Assembly: GCA_949289625.1 (NCBI GenBank)
Contig: CASEPH010000074.1
Span: forward strand, 1-5,840
Origin: an uncultured Clostridia bacterium
Lineage (GTDB): Bacteria; Bacillota_A; Clostridia; Oscillospirales; Oscillospiraceae
DNA: 5,840 bases
Direction of reading: 5' to 3'
A program made the translations under genes and the position numbers. This document shows positions 1-5,322 of this stretch, piece by piece. Positions within the stretch are counted from its first letter, which is position 1, and every line of letters begins with the position of its first letter. A model generated the notes under the pieces. It ran no database searches. It worked only from the letters and a program-made list of their open reading frames with translations, and had not been told where the DNA came from.

Positions 1-927
1 CTTCTTTTCAATTGCCAGCGTAGCAAAAAACTGTGGGTATCGCATAATGTGCTTTTGCAGTGTCTTGATACCATCCTTATCTGTGCGTTCCACATAGGCA
101 AAGCCGTATTTCAGGAGTTTCAAAAAGCGGACAGGCAGAAATAGTGAAGTCAATATCCGATTTGTCGGCGTTAACTCGCTCAGATTTGTCTGATATTCCT
201 TGGTACCGCGGATGGATACAAGGTTGTTGTCTCTAAGAATTAGCTCCTCGGCATCTTCCTGCAAAACGGGGATCATCGTTTGAATCTGCGGTTCCTCCTC
301 ACGGAAACGGTTAAAAAACAGTTTTTCATAGCTACTGGAGGCATAGAACGCTCCCGTGATAGGTTCTACCTCGGAGTCATCGTACTCCATGTTGTTGGAG
401 AACACCATAATCTGCGTTATATTCGCAAAGCGTCGAAAGGTCTTCTTCTCAAATCGGCTGTTGATTCGCTTGTGCTCCGCAATGATTCCGTCCCGGTTAT
501 TGGGCTTTTTGACCTCAATAAAAGCCAGGGGCAGGCCATTGATCAGGAGCGTGATATCCGGCCGAAATTCATCATCTCCGTTTCGATAAGGAAGTTCTGT
601 GACAACATGGTATGTATTTCGTGAAGTATCATCCAGGTCAATGATCCGCAAACCGTCAATGCCATCCAAAAGGATCTTGTAAAATGCACGGCCCAGATCG
701 TCATTAGCCAGTTTGATTGTAAGTTCCTCAATCAGGTGATCAACTTCCGAAACTGAAAGCTTTCTTCCGTTCAACTGGTTGACAGCGCTATGCAGCAGCC
801 CTCTAAAAATATTAGTGTCTGGGCAGATTTCGCCTTTGTACTGTTTCAGTGGACGATAAATATACCCAAGACGAGTTAGGTGCGCAATCGCCGGAATTTT
901 GACGCGTGAATTCTCATTGTGGGCCAT
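1..927 (-). CDS. hsdR: Type I restriction enzyme R subunit (HsdR), N-terminal part, cut by window edge
   Basis: HsdR is the ATP-dependent translocase/nuclease subunit of a type I restriction-modification complex (with HsdM and HsdS); it cuts unmodified DNA in the cytoplasm. The 309 codons seen start at ATG 927-925, with a Shine-Dalgarno GGGGTG (934-939) six bases upstream, and stay open to base 1. Residues about 8-25 (RVKIPAIAHLTRLGYIY) match the usual HsdR opening. The nuclease core is visible as D124 in FRPD, then E138-x-K140 in FIEVKKP, the PD-(D/E)xK signature of the HSDR_N family. The segment RYPQFFATLAIEKK at 296-309 is the conserved lead-in just before the helicase Walker A motif, so the break is only at the window edge. 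Full-length HsdR is usually about 1000 aa. It is the first gene of its unit; hsdM and hsdS are not in the window and may lie to the left. Its codons look more AT-rich than the genes to the right. Confidence 0.95.
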   Translation of the reverse strand, partial: MAHNENSRVKIPAIAHLTRLGYIYRPLKQYKGEICPDTNIFRGLLHSAVNQLNGRKLSVSEVDHLIEELTIKLANDDLGRAFYKILLDGIDGLRIIDLDDTSRNTYHVVTELPYRNGDDEFRPDITLLINGLPLAFIEVKKPNNRDGIIAEHKRINSRFEKKTFRRFANITQIMVFSNNMEYDDSEVEPITGAFYASSSYEKLFFNRFREEEPQIQTMIPVLQEDAEELILRDNNLVSIRGTKEYQTNLSELTPTNRILTSLFLPVRFLKLLKYGFAYVERTDKDGIKTLQKHIMRYPQFFATLAIEKK

Positions 928-961
928 ACCTGTCACCCCGTTTTCTCCCAAACTTATAGTT

Positions 962-990
962 ATTATATCAGGGTTTTTCAATTTCCTCAA
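962..990 (-). promoter_or_regulatory. Promoter of hsdR
   Basis: On the minus strand a -35 box TTGAGG (985-990) is followed by a 17-base spacer and a perfect -10 TATAAT (962-967), preceded by TG one base away (extended -10, TGATATAAT). Transcription would start near 955, giving a leader of about 28 bases to the ATG at 927. The fit is close to the vegetative sigma consensus, so hsdR probably has its own constitutive promoter unless a repressor acts in the intergenic region. Confidence 0.75.
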
Positions 991-1035
991 TCCAACAATA
1001 TACGCACAGACAAGTTTTCATTTTGTAAGCAAGAC

Positions 1036-1057
1036 CTTTGCAACAGTGTTGACAAAG
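1036..1057. promoter_or_regulatory. Inverted repeat between divergent promoters, possible operator
   Basis: CTTTGCAAC (1036-1044), loop AGT, then GTTG-A-CAAAG (1048-1057): nine base pairs with a single unpaired A. It sits between the hsdR promoter (-35 at 985-990) and the rightward promoter (-35 at 1071-1076). No T-run follows and no transcript from either promoter covers it, so it is more likely a protein-binding site than a terminator. The divergently encoded HTH protein is the obvious candidate binder, but that is inference. Confidence 0.4.
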
Positions 1058-1070
1058 AAACCCTTCCCCA

Positions 1071-1099
1071 TTTACAGAAGCCCTTTGCTCCACTATACT
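1071..1099 (+). promoter_or_regulatory. Promoter of the HTH protein gene at 1132
   Basis: TTTACA (1071-1076), 17-base spacer, TATACT (1094-1099): five of six matches in each box and ideal spacing. The start point would be near 1106, downstream of the first in-frame ATG (1102). This argues that translation begins at the later ATG at 1132, which also has the better ribosome site. Confidence 0.7.
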
Positions 1100-1131
1100 G
1101 AATGCAGAAAAACAAAATGGGGGTGCGGGCA

Positions 1132-1839
1132 ATGGCAGGCAGGCGGATCTGCGCCGGGTACTACCGGCGATACGATGACAAAACAGTCTATGTGATCTCC
1201 ACGGCCACGGATGCCGACACCGGCGAGGAAACTGTCATCTGGACCGCCTATCCCTTCGCGGATGTCCCCAAGTACTATACCTCCAACAAGAAGTCTTTCT
1301 GCTCCTTCGTAGAAGTGGACGGAAAGCGGAAAGCCAAGTACAAGCGGCTGACAAATATGAGGATCTCAGAGGCCGCCATCGAAAGACTGGAAGATGAAGG
1401 TTTCCGTGGGCCGGTGCGGAAAAGGCAGCGGCGGCAGCTGGAGGAAGAATACGACTCCCGCAGGTATCAGCAGTCTCTCACCTACCTTACATACGCCAAA
1501 GACTTGTGTGAGAATTACAACTTTGACCGGAGCAAATATCGCCTCTGCGTAAATGAAAAGAGGTTCGCCGCCATCACACGAAGCGACTTCACCAAGCTGA
1601 AAGAGGACCTACAGTTTCTGGAAAATGCACTGAAAACAGTCCTGTCAGAATACCAGGACTACTTCCGGGAGCGGTTCGTGGAGGGCCTGTCTATCCGCAA
1701 ATACGCTGAGTCCCACCAACTCAACCGGGGCAGTGTGGACTACCTGCAAAAAAAGTTTTTCTCTGCCTTGGCCCGGCTTCTGAAAGAGCGGGACGAGGCA
1801 GAGGGCAAATGCCGCCTGTGGAAACCAGCACAAAATTGA
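1132..1839 (+). CDS. Sigma-region-4-like HTH protein with a DUF1653-like N-terminus
   Basis: A 235-aa cytoplasmic protein of unproven function. Start: ATG 1132 follows GGGGGTG (1119-1125) at six bases; in-frame ATGs at 1102 and 1117 lack a ribosome site, and the first lies upstream of the predicted transcription start. Residues about 6-72 (from ICAGYYRRYDD to KAKYKRL) form a compact beta-rich block that loosely resembles DUF1653 small domains. Residues about 75-115 are charged and probably helical (RKRQRRQLEEEYDSRR). Residues about 172-215 hold a helix-turn-helix (FVEGLSIRKYAESHQLNRG then SVDYLQKKFF) like sigma-70 region 4, with no region 2, so it is not a full sigma factor. Genes of this kind recur in clostridial mobile elements. 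It is transcribed away from hsdR and is closed by its own terminator, so it is monocistronic. A regulatory role, possibly on the shared intergenic region, is inference. Confidence 0.8.
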   Translation: MAGRRICAGYYRRYDDKTVYVISTATDADTGEETVIWTAYPFADVPKYYTSNKKSFCSFVEVDGKRKAKYKRLTNMRISEAAIERLEDEGFRGPVRKRQRRQLEEEYDSRRYQQSLTYLTYAKDLCENYNFDRSKYRLCVNEKRFAAITRSDFTKLKEDLQFLENALKTVLSEYQDYFRERFVEGLSIRKYAESHQLNRGSVDYLQKKFFSALARLLKERDEAEGKCRLWKPAQN

Positions 1840-1856
1840 ACTGACCTAACACCAAG

Positions 1857-1893
1857 CGGAGTGTCTGCTGACAAAGCAGGCGCTCCGTTTTTC
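1857..1893 (+). terminator. Intrinsic terminator after the HTH protein gene
   Basis: Arms CGGAGTGTCTGCT (1857-1869) and AGCAGGCGCTCCG (1875-1887) pair over 13 positions with two G-U wobbles around the loop GACAA, followed directly by TTTTTC (1888-1893). It begins 17 bases after the stop codon. A classic Rho-independent terminator that separates this unit from the excisionase operon. Confidence 0.9.
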
Positions 1894-2183
1894 TGTCAAT
1901 CGTGTGTCAAAAAGATATACTTTCTGCAATAGAAAGTGGAAGGGAAAATCAGACGGCAATCGGCAAGTGTGTCAACTCTATGTCACACAGTAAGTGTCCT
2001 CGGGAAAGAAGTAGAGGGGAAGTTGAAGGCATGAGATTCCAGAGGCTCTGTTCATCGGCAAGACCACTAAATCAAGGCGCTTTGTTTTAGTCATATCTCC
2101 GAATTTTATTCTCGGGGGTTGTCAAAACGGCTCGATCTTCCCCTATACAAATGGGAGAAAATTTTGAATAGGAGGTCGTTATT
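1894..2183. other. Intergenic leader of the excisionase operon, with short repeats
   Basis: No credible gene here: the one 62-codon reading frame has no ribosome site or recognisable motif. TGTCAA occurs at 1894-1899, 1905-1910, 1970-1975 and 2120-2125; the first two are exactly 11 bases apart. The 9-mer GTGTGTCAA occurs at 1902-1910 and 1967-1975, the second copy facing CACAC at 1984-1988. A 7-bp inverted repeat ACTTTCT/AGAAAGT spans 1919-1937. A weak promoter-like pair CTGTCA (1893-1898) and TATACT (1916-1921) with a 17-base spacer could start a transcript just after the terminator. The repeats could be binding sites for a recombination or replication protein; that is inference. Confidence 0.4.
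2119..2149 (+). promoter_or_regulatory. Possible promoter of the excisionase operon
   Basis: TTGTCA (2119-2124) and TATACA (2144-2149) are separated by 19 bases, longer than ideal. It is the best promoter-like pair upstream of the GTG at 2184. The -35 box coincides with one of the TGTCAA repeats, so a protein bound there would compete with polymerase. Confidence 0.35.
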
Positions 2184-2396
2184 GTGAGGGAATCCAGTTA
2201 CAAAAGCTACGATGACCTGCCGCTGTTTCTCAATGCGGAGACAGTGGCAAAGGTGCTGGGCGTATCCATCTCCAGCGCATACGAACTGATGCACCAGCCG
2301 GACTTCCCGGTGGTGCGGGTAGGCAGCCGGATGGTGGTGTCCAAGGAAAAGTTCATGGCGTGGGTATCTGTCCAGGCGGAAGGAGGCTGCCAGTGA
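2184..2396 (+). CDS. Excisionase-like small DNA-binding protein (HTH_17 / MerR-type)
   Basis: A 70-aa protein starting at GTG 2184, eight bases after a strong TAGGAGG (2169-2175). Residues about 14-61 form the compact winged-HTH of the excisionase/HTH_17 family: LFLNAETVAKVLGVS is the first helix pair, SSAYELMHQPDFP the recognition helix and turn, and VVRVGSRMVVSKEKFMAW the wing and closing helix. In mobile elements such proteins bend DNA at attachment sites and steer the integrase towards excision. In this family they can also be plain transcription regulators. It ends in a GTGA overlap with the next gene, so the two are translationally coupled. Two tyrosine recombinases lie about 1.7 kb downstream, which favours the recombination-directionality role without proving it. 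Confidence 0.85.
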   Translation: MRESSYKSYDDLPLFLNAETVAKVLGVSISSAYELMHQPDFPVVRVGSRMVVSKEKFMAWVSVQAEGGCQ

Positions 2397-3055
2397 AGCT
2401 TTTCCCATATCAGCGTGACGCAAAGCAGCATCGTTTCCCGCTGCCCAATGAGATCTGGAAGTGGAAACTGAAACCTCCTGCCTTTGCGATACTGGCGTAT
2501 CTCCAGTACCGTCACTGCCGGAAGTTCAGTGGCACTGCCACGCCGGAGGAACTGGCGGAGCACACCCGGATGAGCGTTGAGATGGCCCAGTCCAGTGTTG
2601 AGTCCCTGCTCCACAGTGGACTGCTCACTGCCAATCTCGTCCCAATTCTGTCCGGTGTACACGGTGGCAGATTTTTCACCATGCCTGACGAAGTGTTTTA
2701 CCTTGGGCTTGGCCACGGAGCAATCACAGTCTACGCCTATCTGCTCTGCTGTGAAGATCGCCGCTCTCACCAATGCCATCCCAGCTATAACACCATCTCC
2801 TCCGCAGTCGGCCTTGCCGTCAATACCGTGATGAAGCACATCTCTACGCTGGCAGATAAACAACTCATCACGGTGGAGCGCACCAGCTACATCGACAGCA
2901 ACGGCATGAAGTGGAACGGCAATAATCTCTACACGATCCTGCCCATCCAGCAAGCGGCGGATGCGTTCTATCGACGGCAGATAGACAAACTGGAGCGGGC
3001 AACGGAACACCAGCGAGTGGCGAAACTCCTGCAAGAGCAAGGAAACCCCGCGTGA
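2393..3055 (+). CDS. Protein with two winged helix-turn-helix regions, replication-initiator-like
   Basis: A 220-aa protein. The GTG at 2393 is chosen because AGGAGG (2381-2386) lies six bases upstream and the GTG overlaps the TGA of the excisionase-like gene; an in-frame GTG at 2360 has no ribosome site. Residues about 15-80 form a first winged HTH (PEELAEHTRMSVEMAQSSVE is its helix-turn-helix). Residues about 95-182 form a second (SYNTISSAVGLAVNTVMKH, then LADKQLITVER and the wing ending at NGNNLYTI), resembling HTH_36-type domains of plasmid and phage replication initiators. Residues about 186-216 are a charged helical tail. This layout suggests a protein that binds an origin or acts as a regulator in an integrative element; no catalytic motif is visible. 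A long antisense frame over it is a composition shadow. Confidence 0.75.
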   Translation: MKLFPYQRDAKQHRFPLPNEIWKWKLKPPAFAILAYLQYRHCRKFSGTATPEELAEHTRMSVEMAQSSVESLLHSGLLTANLVPILSGVHGGRFFTMPDEVFYLGLGHGAITVYAYLLCCEDRRSHQCHPSYNTISSAVGLAVNTVMKHISTLADKQLITVERTSYIDSNGMKWNGNNLYTILPIQQAADAFYRRQIDKLERATEHQRVAKLLQEQGNPA

Positions 3056-3085
3056 CCGCCTGTGGGCCGCTGTGTGCCCCGATTG

Positions 3086-3114
3086 CGGGAGGGGCAGAGT
3101 CCCTGCCCCTCCCG
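3086..3114. repeat. Perfect 12-bp GC-rich hairpin
   Basis: GGGAGGGGCAG (3087-3097) and CTGCCCCTCCC (3103-3113) pair perfectly around AGTCC; C3086-G3114 adds a twelfth pair. It starts 31 bases after the stop of the two-winged-helix gene. No T-run follows (GCGGGTTTC), so it is a poor intrinsic terminator, though it could still stabilise the 3' end of the operon mRNA. Confidence 0.8.
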
Positions 3115-3124
3115 GCGGGTTTCA

Positions 3125-3180
3125 GGCCGGTGTGGGACGGTTGTGGGAGGCGCTGCGGCACAAGGCTTCCGGCCCTTTTT
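3125..3180 (+). terminator. Possible terminator of the excisionase operon
   Basis: GGCCGG (3125-3130) can pair with CCGGCC (3169-3174), followed by C and five T (3176-3180). Within it GGAGGC can pair with GCTTCC just before the CCGGCC. The outer loop is long (38 bases), so folding is uncertain, but the GC stem plus T-run is the best termination signal downstream of the operon. Confidence 0.3.
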
Positions 3181-3217
3181 GCACAGAACCGAGGGACGAA
3201 AGAAACAGCAGGATAAA

Positions 3218-3246
3218 GGCAAGGTGTCTGTATCGACGCCCTTGCC
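3218..3246. repeat. 11-bp hairpin with one bulge
   Basis: GGCAAG (3218-3223) pairs with CTTGCC (3241-3246) and GTGTC (3224-3228) with GACGC (3235-3239, one G-U), leaving C3240 bulged and a loop TGTATC. First of two closely spaced stem-loops in the non-coding island. Confidence 0.6.
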
Positions 3247-3254
3247 CATCACTT

Positions 3255-3273
3255 CTGCCCGCAGTGCGGGCAG
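3255..3273. repeat. Perfect 8-bp hairpin with 3-nt loop
   Basis: CTGCCCGC (3255-3262), loop AGT, GCGGGCAG (3266-3273), then TTTC. It lies nine bases after the previous hairpin. Three T are too few for a convincing terminator. Confidence 0.7.
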
Positions 3274-3440
3274 TTTCAGGGGTTCCTGTAAGTGCTGAAA
3301 ATGGGGTCAAATGCAGAGAGAACAGGAAATTCTACGGTCGTTATCCCACTGCGCTTACTACCACAAGGAAAAAATAGGGGTCAACCTCAGGAAAGGCGGA
3401 TCTCCCTGACCATGTGGAGTCGCAAACCACGGACGGCATG

Positions 3441-3467
3441 TAGGCGTATCAAAATTTATCACGCCTA
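3441..3467. repeat. Inverted repeat around an AT-rich loop
   Basis: TAGGCGT (3441-3447) and ACGCCTA (3461-3467) flank a 13-nt AT-rich loop that itself carries TATCA twice (3447-3451 and 3457-3461), the outermost bases being shared with the arms. GC arms around an AT-rich centre resemble binding or melting sites at origins. Its right arm runs into CCTATACAAA (3464-3473), a 10-mer also present at 2142-2151 near the possible operon promoter. Confidence 0.5.
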
Positions 3468-3494
3468 TACAAAGAAAAGGGGTTTCCGCAATGA

Positions 3495-3507
3495 TAACAA
3501 TTTGTTA
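3495..3507. promoter_or_regulatory. 13-nt palindrome, possible operator
   Basis: TAACAA-T-TTGTTA is a perfect inverted repeat, 72 bases before the start of the 3580 gene. Its size and AT-rich symmetry fit a small dimeric regulator's site. No clear promoter could be paired with it. Confidence 0.35.
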
Positions 3508-3579
3508 ACTCTGTTCTTTCCCTCTGGCTATTTGCAGGGTTTGCTGGTATTGTGTGTTGCTGCAAAGGAGGCGGCACAC

Positions 3580-3858
3580 ATGGACTACTATATGGGTGAA
3601 TTGTACCGTCGCTACTTCCGGGCCACAGGCTTCAGTGAACTAGAGGAAGAGATTGAAAACATCCGCCGGGAGGTGCGGGACTGGCTGGATCAGACGCAAC
3701 GACGGGAGCTGATGCGCCTGGTGGATGCGCAAGACCAACTGAAAGCAAACCTTGCCCAAGTCAGCTTCGAAGCCGGGTTCCGGCTGGCCATCGGGCTGCT
3801 CCGGGAGGTAGAGGTGGAGCGTATCCGGCTTGAGCTGAAAGAGGAGGGACAAACGTGA
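3580..3858 (+). CDS. DUF6809-like small protein of unknown function
   Basis: A 92-aa protein. ATG 3580 is chosen because AAGGAGG (3565-3571) lies eight bases upstream; the frame is open further left to about 3292 but that part has no ribosome site and no family-like sequence. It is strongly helical and charged: an N-terminal MDYYMGELYRRYF motif, a long predicted helix or coiled coil at about 19-60, and a C-terminal FEAGFRLAIGLLREVEV (about 63-79). This order (LY-x-box, central helix, F-x-x-GFRL) resembles the small DUF6809 proteins of Firmicutes mobile elements, recognised from general familiarity rather than a search. No membrane segment or catalytic motif is visible. Its TGA overlaps the ATG of the next gene (ATGA-type, base 3858 shared), so the two are coupled. 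Confidence 0.75.
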   Translation: MDYYMGELYRRYFRATGFSELEEEIENIRREVRDWLDQTQRRELMRLVDAQDQLKANLAQVSFEAGFRLAIGLLREVEVERIRLELKEEGQT

Positions 3859-4063
3859 TGAATATACAGCTTCCCGTTCAGCAATGCCAATACTGTGGGA
3901 GCACGGACATCGGTCTGGGCTGGCAGCACGGTGAGGCGCTGGTGACCTTCAAAAAGCATGGCCTCTGTTGGGCAACCGGCTGCAGTACCTGATCTGCCGC
4001 CGCTGCGGTGCTGTGCTCTACCAATGCGTAGCCGAACCTCACAGATTCCCCGCTGCAAAATAA
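3858..4063 (+). pseudogene. Small zinc-ribbon protein gene broken by a frameshift
   Basis: The frame from ATG 3858 reads 35 codons up to HG (base 3962) and then stops early at TGA 3990-3992, giving only 44 aa. The -1 frame from CTG 3965 continues sensibly (LLGNRLQYLICRRCGAVLYQ) to TAA 4061-4063. Joined across the shift the product is 67 aa with two CxxC knuckles, C10-x2-C13 and C46-x2-C49, the pattern of a zinc ribbon. The tandem CTCT at 3963-3966 suggests a two-base duplication; a single-base loss is the alternative. Translation is coupled to the upstream DUF6809-like gene. Without the second knuckle the 44-aa product should not fold as a zinc ribbon. A sequencing error or a programmed shift cannot be excluded; the AAAAAG at 3951-3956 is only a weak slippery site. 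Function is unknown; small zinc ribbons in such elements are usually DNA-binding or protein-binding accessories. Confidence 0.75.
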
Positions 4064-4074
4064 GGGCTCAGAAA

Positions 4075-4085
4075 TTGCGTCGCAA
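4075..4085. repeat. Short palindrome upstream of the integrase gene
   Basis: TTGCG-T-CGCAA is an 11-nt perfect inverted repeat in the 53-bp gap between the broken zinc-ribbon gene and the integrase. Part of it, GTCGCAAA (4079-4086), also occurs at 3419-3426. It could be an operator or recombinase arm site, but is short enough to be chance. Confidence 0.2.
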
Positions 4086-4116
4086 AACAAAAAGACGACT
4101 TTGGGGGTGAATCAAC

Positions 4117-5322
4117 ATGACACAGAGACGACCATCCGGGGACGGCATGGTGCGCAAGCGGGAAGACGGGCGCTGGGAGGGCCGCATCGTCATCGGGCAT
4201 AAGGAAAACGGCGATTCCATCTTCCGTTACATCTACGCCGACACCCAAAAGGAGCTGACCGCCAAACTCCGACAGAACATTGACATCTACCAGGGCGTGG
4301 ACCTGACAGAAGAGTGTAAAATGACGCTGTCGGAATGGCTGGATCGCTGGCTGGAGCAGATGTCCTCCGTGCTCCGTCCCGGCACACTGGAGCACTACCG
4401 CAGTGACCTGGAGCATCATGTCAAACCCTACCTGGGGCAAAAGAGGCTCACGCAAATGACAGCAGACGATTTGCGAAAGCTCTACGACATTTTAAAACAG
4501 AGAGGAAGAGTACATTCCCGCCCTGGACAAAGTCGCGGACTGTCCACAACAACCGTCCACGGCATTCACACCACGCTCCACCATGCGCTTAAATCCGCAG
4601 TAGATCAACGGCTGCTGCCGTATAATCCCGCTGACCATGTAGCTCCGCCAAAGGTGGCGCACAAAACCATGACCATTCTGAACGATGAGCAGATGGATAT
4701 CTTTCTGTCAGCGGTGGAGCAAGATCAAATCTGGAAGGACTTCTTCTACACAGAGCTGACCACCGGCCTGCGTCTGGGAGAGATCTGCGGCCTCATGTGG
4801 TCTGATTTCGATGAGCGAAAAGGAACGCTCCATATCCGCCGCACGCTCCACAAAGAAAAGGGAGGGCGGCTGGTAGTAGGTGATCCCAAGACCTGCGCTG
4901 GCACCCGTACCATCGTCCTGCCGTCCAGCACAGCGGAGCTGCTGCGGCTGCGCAAAAAGACGACCTGCTCCACATGGATCTTTCACAATCCCCTACAGCC
5001 GGAAGCGCCTATGAATCCCACTACAGCGTACCATCAACTAAAAAAGATTTTGATAGAAAGCGGTCTACCTGACATTCGATTCCATGATCTGCGCCACACC
5101 TTTGCCACCCACGCTCTGGCCAATGGCGTGGACGCAAAGACGCTGTCCGGTATTCTGGGCCATACAAAAGCCAGCTTCACCGTCGATACCTACACCCACA
5201 CCACAAGCGATATGCACCGGAAAGCGGCCGAGATTGTCGGCGGCTTTCTCACCGACTACCTGGGAGAGGAGATGGCTCCATGGCAAAGCACAGAAAACGC
5301 GGCAACGGCAGCATCCATCTGA
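4117..5322 (+). CDS. int: Tyrosine recombinase / integrase, complete
   Basis: A 401-aa site-specific recombinase that cuts and rejoins DNA at attachment sites through a 3'-phosphotyrosine. ATG 4117 follows GGGGGTGA (4103-4110). Domains: an arm-binding AP2-like N-terminus at about 8-52 (DGRWEGRIVIG), a SAM-like core-binding domain at about 68-172, and the catalytic domain at about 185-380. All expected active-site residues are visible: R219 (TTGLRLGE), K258 (DPKTCAG), H323 and R326 (FHDLRHTFA), H349 (LGHT) and nucleophile Y359 (VDTYTH). Length and layout are those of Tn916/phage-type integrases of Firmicutes. The last 14 codons overlap the start of a second, paralogous integrase. It sits downstream of an excisionase-like gene and small accessory genes, as in integrative elements. 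The attachment site cannot be identified from this window. Confidence 0.95.
   Translation: MTQRRPSGDGMVRKREDGRWEGRIVIGHKENGDSIFRYIYADTQKELTAKLRQNIDIYQGVDLTEECKMTLSEWLDRWLEQMSSVLRPGTLEHYRSDLEHHVKPYLGQKRLTQMTADDLRKLYDILKQRGRVHSRPGQSRGLSTTTVHGIHTTLHHALKSAVDQRLLPYNPADHVAPPKVAHKTMTILNDEQMDIFLSAVEQDQIWKDFFYTELTTGLRLGEICGLMWSDFDERKGTLHIRRTLHKEKGGRLVVGDPKTCAGTRTIVLPSSTAELLRLRKKTTCSTWIFHNPLQPEAPMNPTTAYHQLKKILIESGLPDIRFHDLRHTFATHALANGVDAKTLSGILGHTKASFTVDTYTHTTSDMHRKAAEIVGGFLTDYLGEEMAPWQSTENAATAASI

Larger units (their letters stand above)
3056..3579. other. 524-bp structured non-coding island
   Basis: No credible gene lies between the two-winged-helix gene and the next ribosome site at 3565. Reading frames here lack ribosome sites and family features. 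The stretch instead holds a GC-rich hairpin (3086-3114), a possible terminator (3125-3180), two close hairpins (3218-3246, 3255-3273), a short CAGG/CCTG hairpin (3277-3288), GGGGTCAA twice (3303-3310, 3377-3384), a hairpin at 3441-3467 and a 13-nt palindrome (3495-3507). Composition shifts from GC-rich on the left to AT-rich on the right. Such a layout next to an initiator-like gene fits a replication or transfer origin, or a structured leader RNA; none of these is shown. Confidence 0.5.

Noticed and set aside
280..624. 114-codon rightward frame over hsdR
   Set aside because: It lies opposite the well-supported HsdR frame with its PD-(D/E)xK motif and has no ribosome site or recognisable domain; a shadow.
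1049..1054. TTGACA as a -35 box for the 1132 gene
   Set aside because: It is 39 bases from the only good -10 box (TATACT 1094); TTTACA at 1071 has the right 17-base spacing. TTGACA instead falls within the inverted repeat.
1902..2090. 62-codon frame in the excisionase leader
   Set aside because: No ribosome site, no motif, and it overlaps the repeat region.
2207..3040. 277-codon leftward frame opposite the two-winged-helix gene
   Set aside because: Longer than the sense gene, but it lacks a ribosome site and family features; the sense gene has a strong ribosome site, coupled start and clear HTH segments.
3086..3114. GC hairpin as a standard intrinsic terminator
   Set aside because: The stem is excellent but only three T follow, interrupted from the stem by GCGGG.
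3072..3377. 101-codon rightward frame beginning CPDCG, after the two-winged-helix gene
   Set aside because: The lone CPxCG is not matched by a second knuckle, there is no ribosome site, and the frame crosses several strong hairpins.
3292..3579. Upstream extension of the 92-aa protein
   Set aside because: Begins at TTG without a ribosome site and runs through non-coding repeats; ATG 3580 has a near-perfect ribosome site and fits the family length.
4039..4455. 138-codon leftward frame over the integrase start
   Set aside because: Antisense to a catalytically complete integrase; no supporting signal.
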